Part shown: in pieces, positions 6,202 to 6,352 of the stretch
Position numbering within the stretch: the first letter of the stretch is position 1
Layout: each line of letters begins with the position of its first letter
Assembly: GCA_039934455.1 (NCBI GenBank)
Contig: JBDTMF010000234.1
Location: forward strand, 1-6,352
DNA length: 6,352 bases
Direction of reading: 5' to 3'
Source: DASQFQ01 sp039934455
GTDB taxonomy: Bacteria; Actinomycetota; Thermoleophilia; Solirubrobacterales; Solirubrobacteraceae
Notes under the pieces: generated by a model
What the model was told of the DNA's origin: nothing
What the model saw: only the letters and a program-made list of their open reading frames with translations
The model's database searches: none
Program-made: the position numbers and the translations under genes

Positions 6202-6259
6202 CCAGGTTGAGGGCCTGGTCCACACTTAGTGGGTGGAGGTTCGAGTCCTCTTCGGCGCA
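6202..6259 (+). tRNA. 3' part of tRNA-Leu(GAG); 5' half not found
   Basis: The stretch folds as the 3' portion of a class II tRNA. The anticodon arm is CCAGG (6202-6206), loop TTGAGGG and CCTGG (6214-6218), with U33, anticodon GAG (6209-6211) and G37. The long variable arm pairs CCAC (6220-6223) with GTGG (6229-6232). The T arm is GGAGG, loop TTCGAGT and CCTCT (6235-6251), with one G-U pair. The 3' acceptor strand is TCGGCGC (6252-6258), followed by the leucine discriminator A at 6259. CCA is not encoded. The expected 5' acceptor GCGCCGA and a tRNA-Leu D arm are missing from the preceding 170 bp, where a repeat array lies instead. It is best read as a displaced 3' fragment, such as an attachment-site scar, rather than a working gene. 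Confidence 0.65.
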
Positions 6260-6352
6260 TGACGAACCACCTGCAACGCGCGCTGTTCCGGGTCTAGGCC
6301 GGGCGGCGCGCTGAGCGGTATTCCAGTGCAACGCCAACGCGGCGAGCAGGTA
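6260..6352. other. Terminal stretch without a recognisable gene
   Basis: No coding gene is supported here; the only short frame from the ATG at 6259 encodes 12 residues. GCGCGC at 6278-6283 and 6306-6311 flank CCGG copies at 6288 and 6299 and could fold as an imperfect GC-rich hairpin without a T-run. TGCAACGC is repeated at 6272 and 6327. Confidence 0.4.

Noticed and set aside
6034..6259. A split or intron-containing tRNA-Leu with a 5' half near 6034
   Set aside because: GCGGCCG at 6034 followed by TTGGCGGA looks loosely tRNA-like, but pairing with the 3' acceptor strand has two mismatches and one wobble. The intervening stretch is too short for a group I intron and shows no such core.
5968..6260. 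Small frames on both strands across the repeat region
   Set aside because: Their repetitive peptides come from the 12-bp and 9-bp repeats, one starts inside the tRNA fragment, and none has a ribosome binding site or family motif.
6278..6311. Intrinsic terminator downstream of the tRNA fragment
   Set aside because: The GCGCGC arms are self-palindromic and common in this DNA, the hairpin is imperfect, and no T-run follows.

Overview
The window is very GC-rich, with dense overlapping reading frames on both strands. Candidate promoters are of the TANNNT type with little or no leader. Both points suggest a high-GC actinobacterium, but the sequence does not fix the genus. The window is dominated by genes for the redox cofactor pyrroloquinoline quinone (PQQ).

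Layout: pqqC (2-706), pqqD (703-966) and pqqE (953-2059) form a tight, overlapping plus-strand operon. Its last stop codon interlocks with the stop of a convergent minus-strand regulator (2056-3456). That regulator has an AcoR-type GAF sensor half joined to a C-terminal LytTR DNA-binding domain. Behind it on the same strand lies an M17 leucyl aminopeptidase (3549-5066). Divergent from the aminopeptidase, across a 66-bp gap, is pqqB (5133-6029), which appears to be read from a leaderless GTG start. So pqqB is separated from pqqCDE by about 3.1 kb and two opposite-strand genes. No pqqA precursor peptide gene and no M16-type pqqF/G protease gene is visible here.

The known pathway is as follows. 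PqqE, with PqqA held by PqqD, makes the Glu-Tyr carbon-carbon crosslink in PqqA. Proteolysis releases the crosslinked residues, PqqB hydroxylates the intermediate, and PqqC performs the final ring closure and oxidation. The window supplies B, C, D and E. The aminopeptidase is a plausible but unproven candidate for part of the proteolytic step, and the GAF-LytTR protein is a plausible local regulator.

The right end (6030-6352) has no convincing protein gene. It holds a 12-bp tandem duplication, an unusual 9-bp-phased array of GTCC boxes followed by GGAC boxes in mirror orientation, and a small perfect hairpin. Next comes the 3' part of a tRNA-Leu(GAG): anticodon arm, long variable arm, T arm and 3' acceptor strand. 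No matching 5' half is present. This looks like an integration scar (att site) at the edge of an island.
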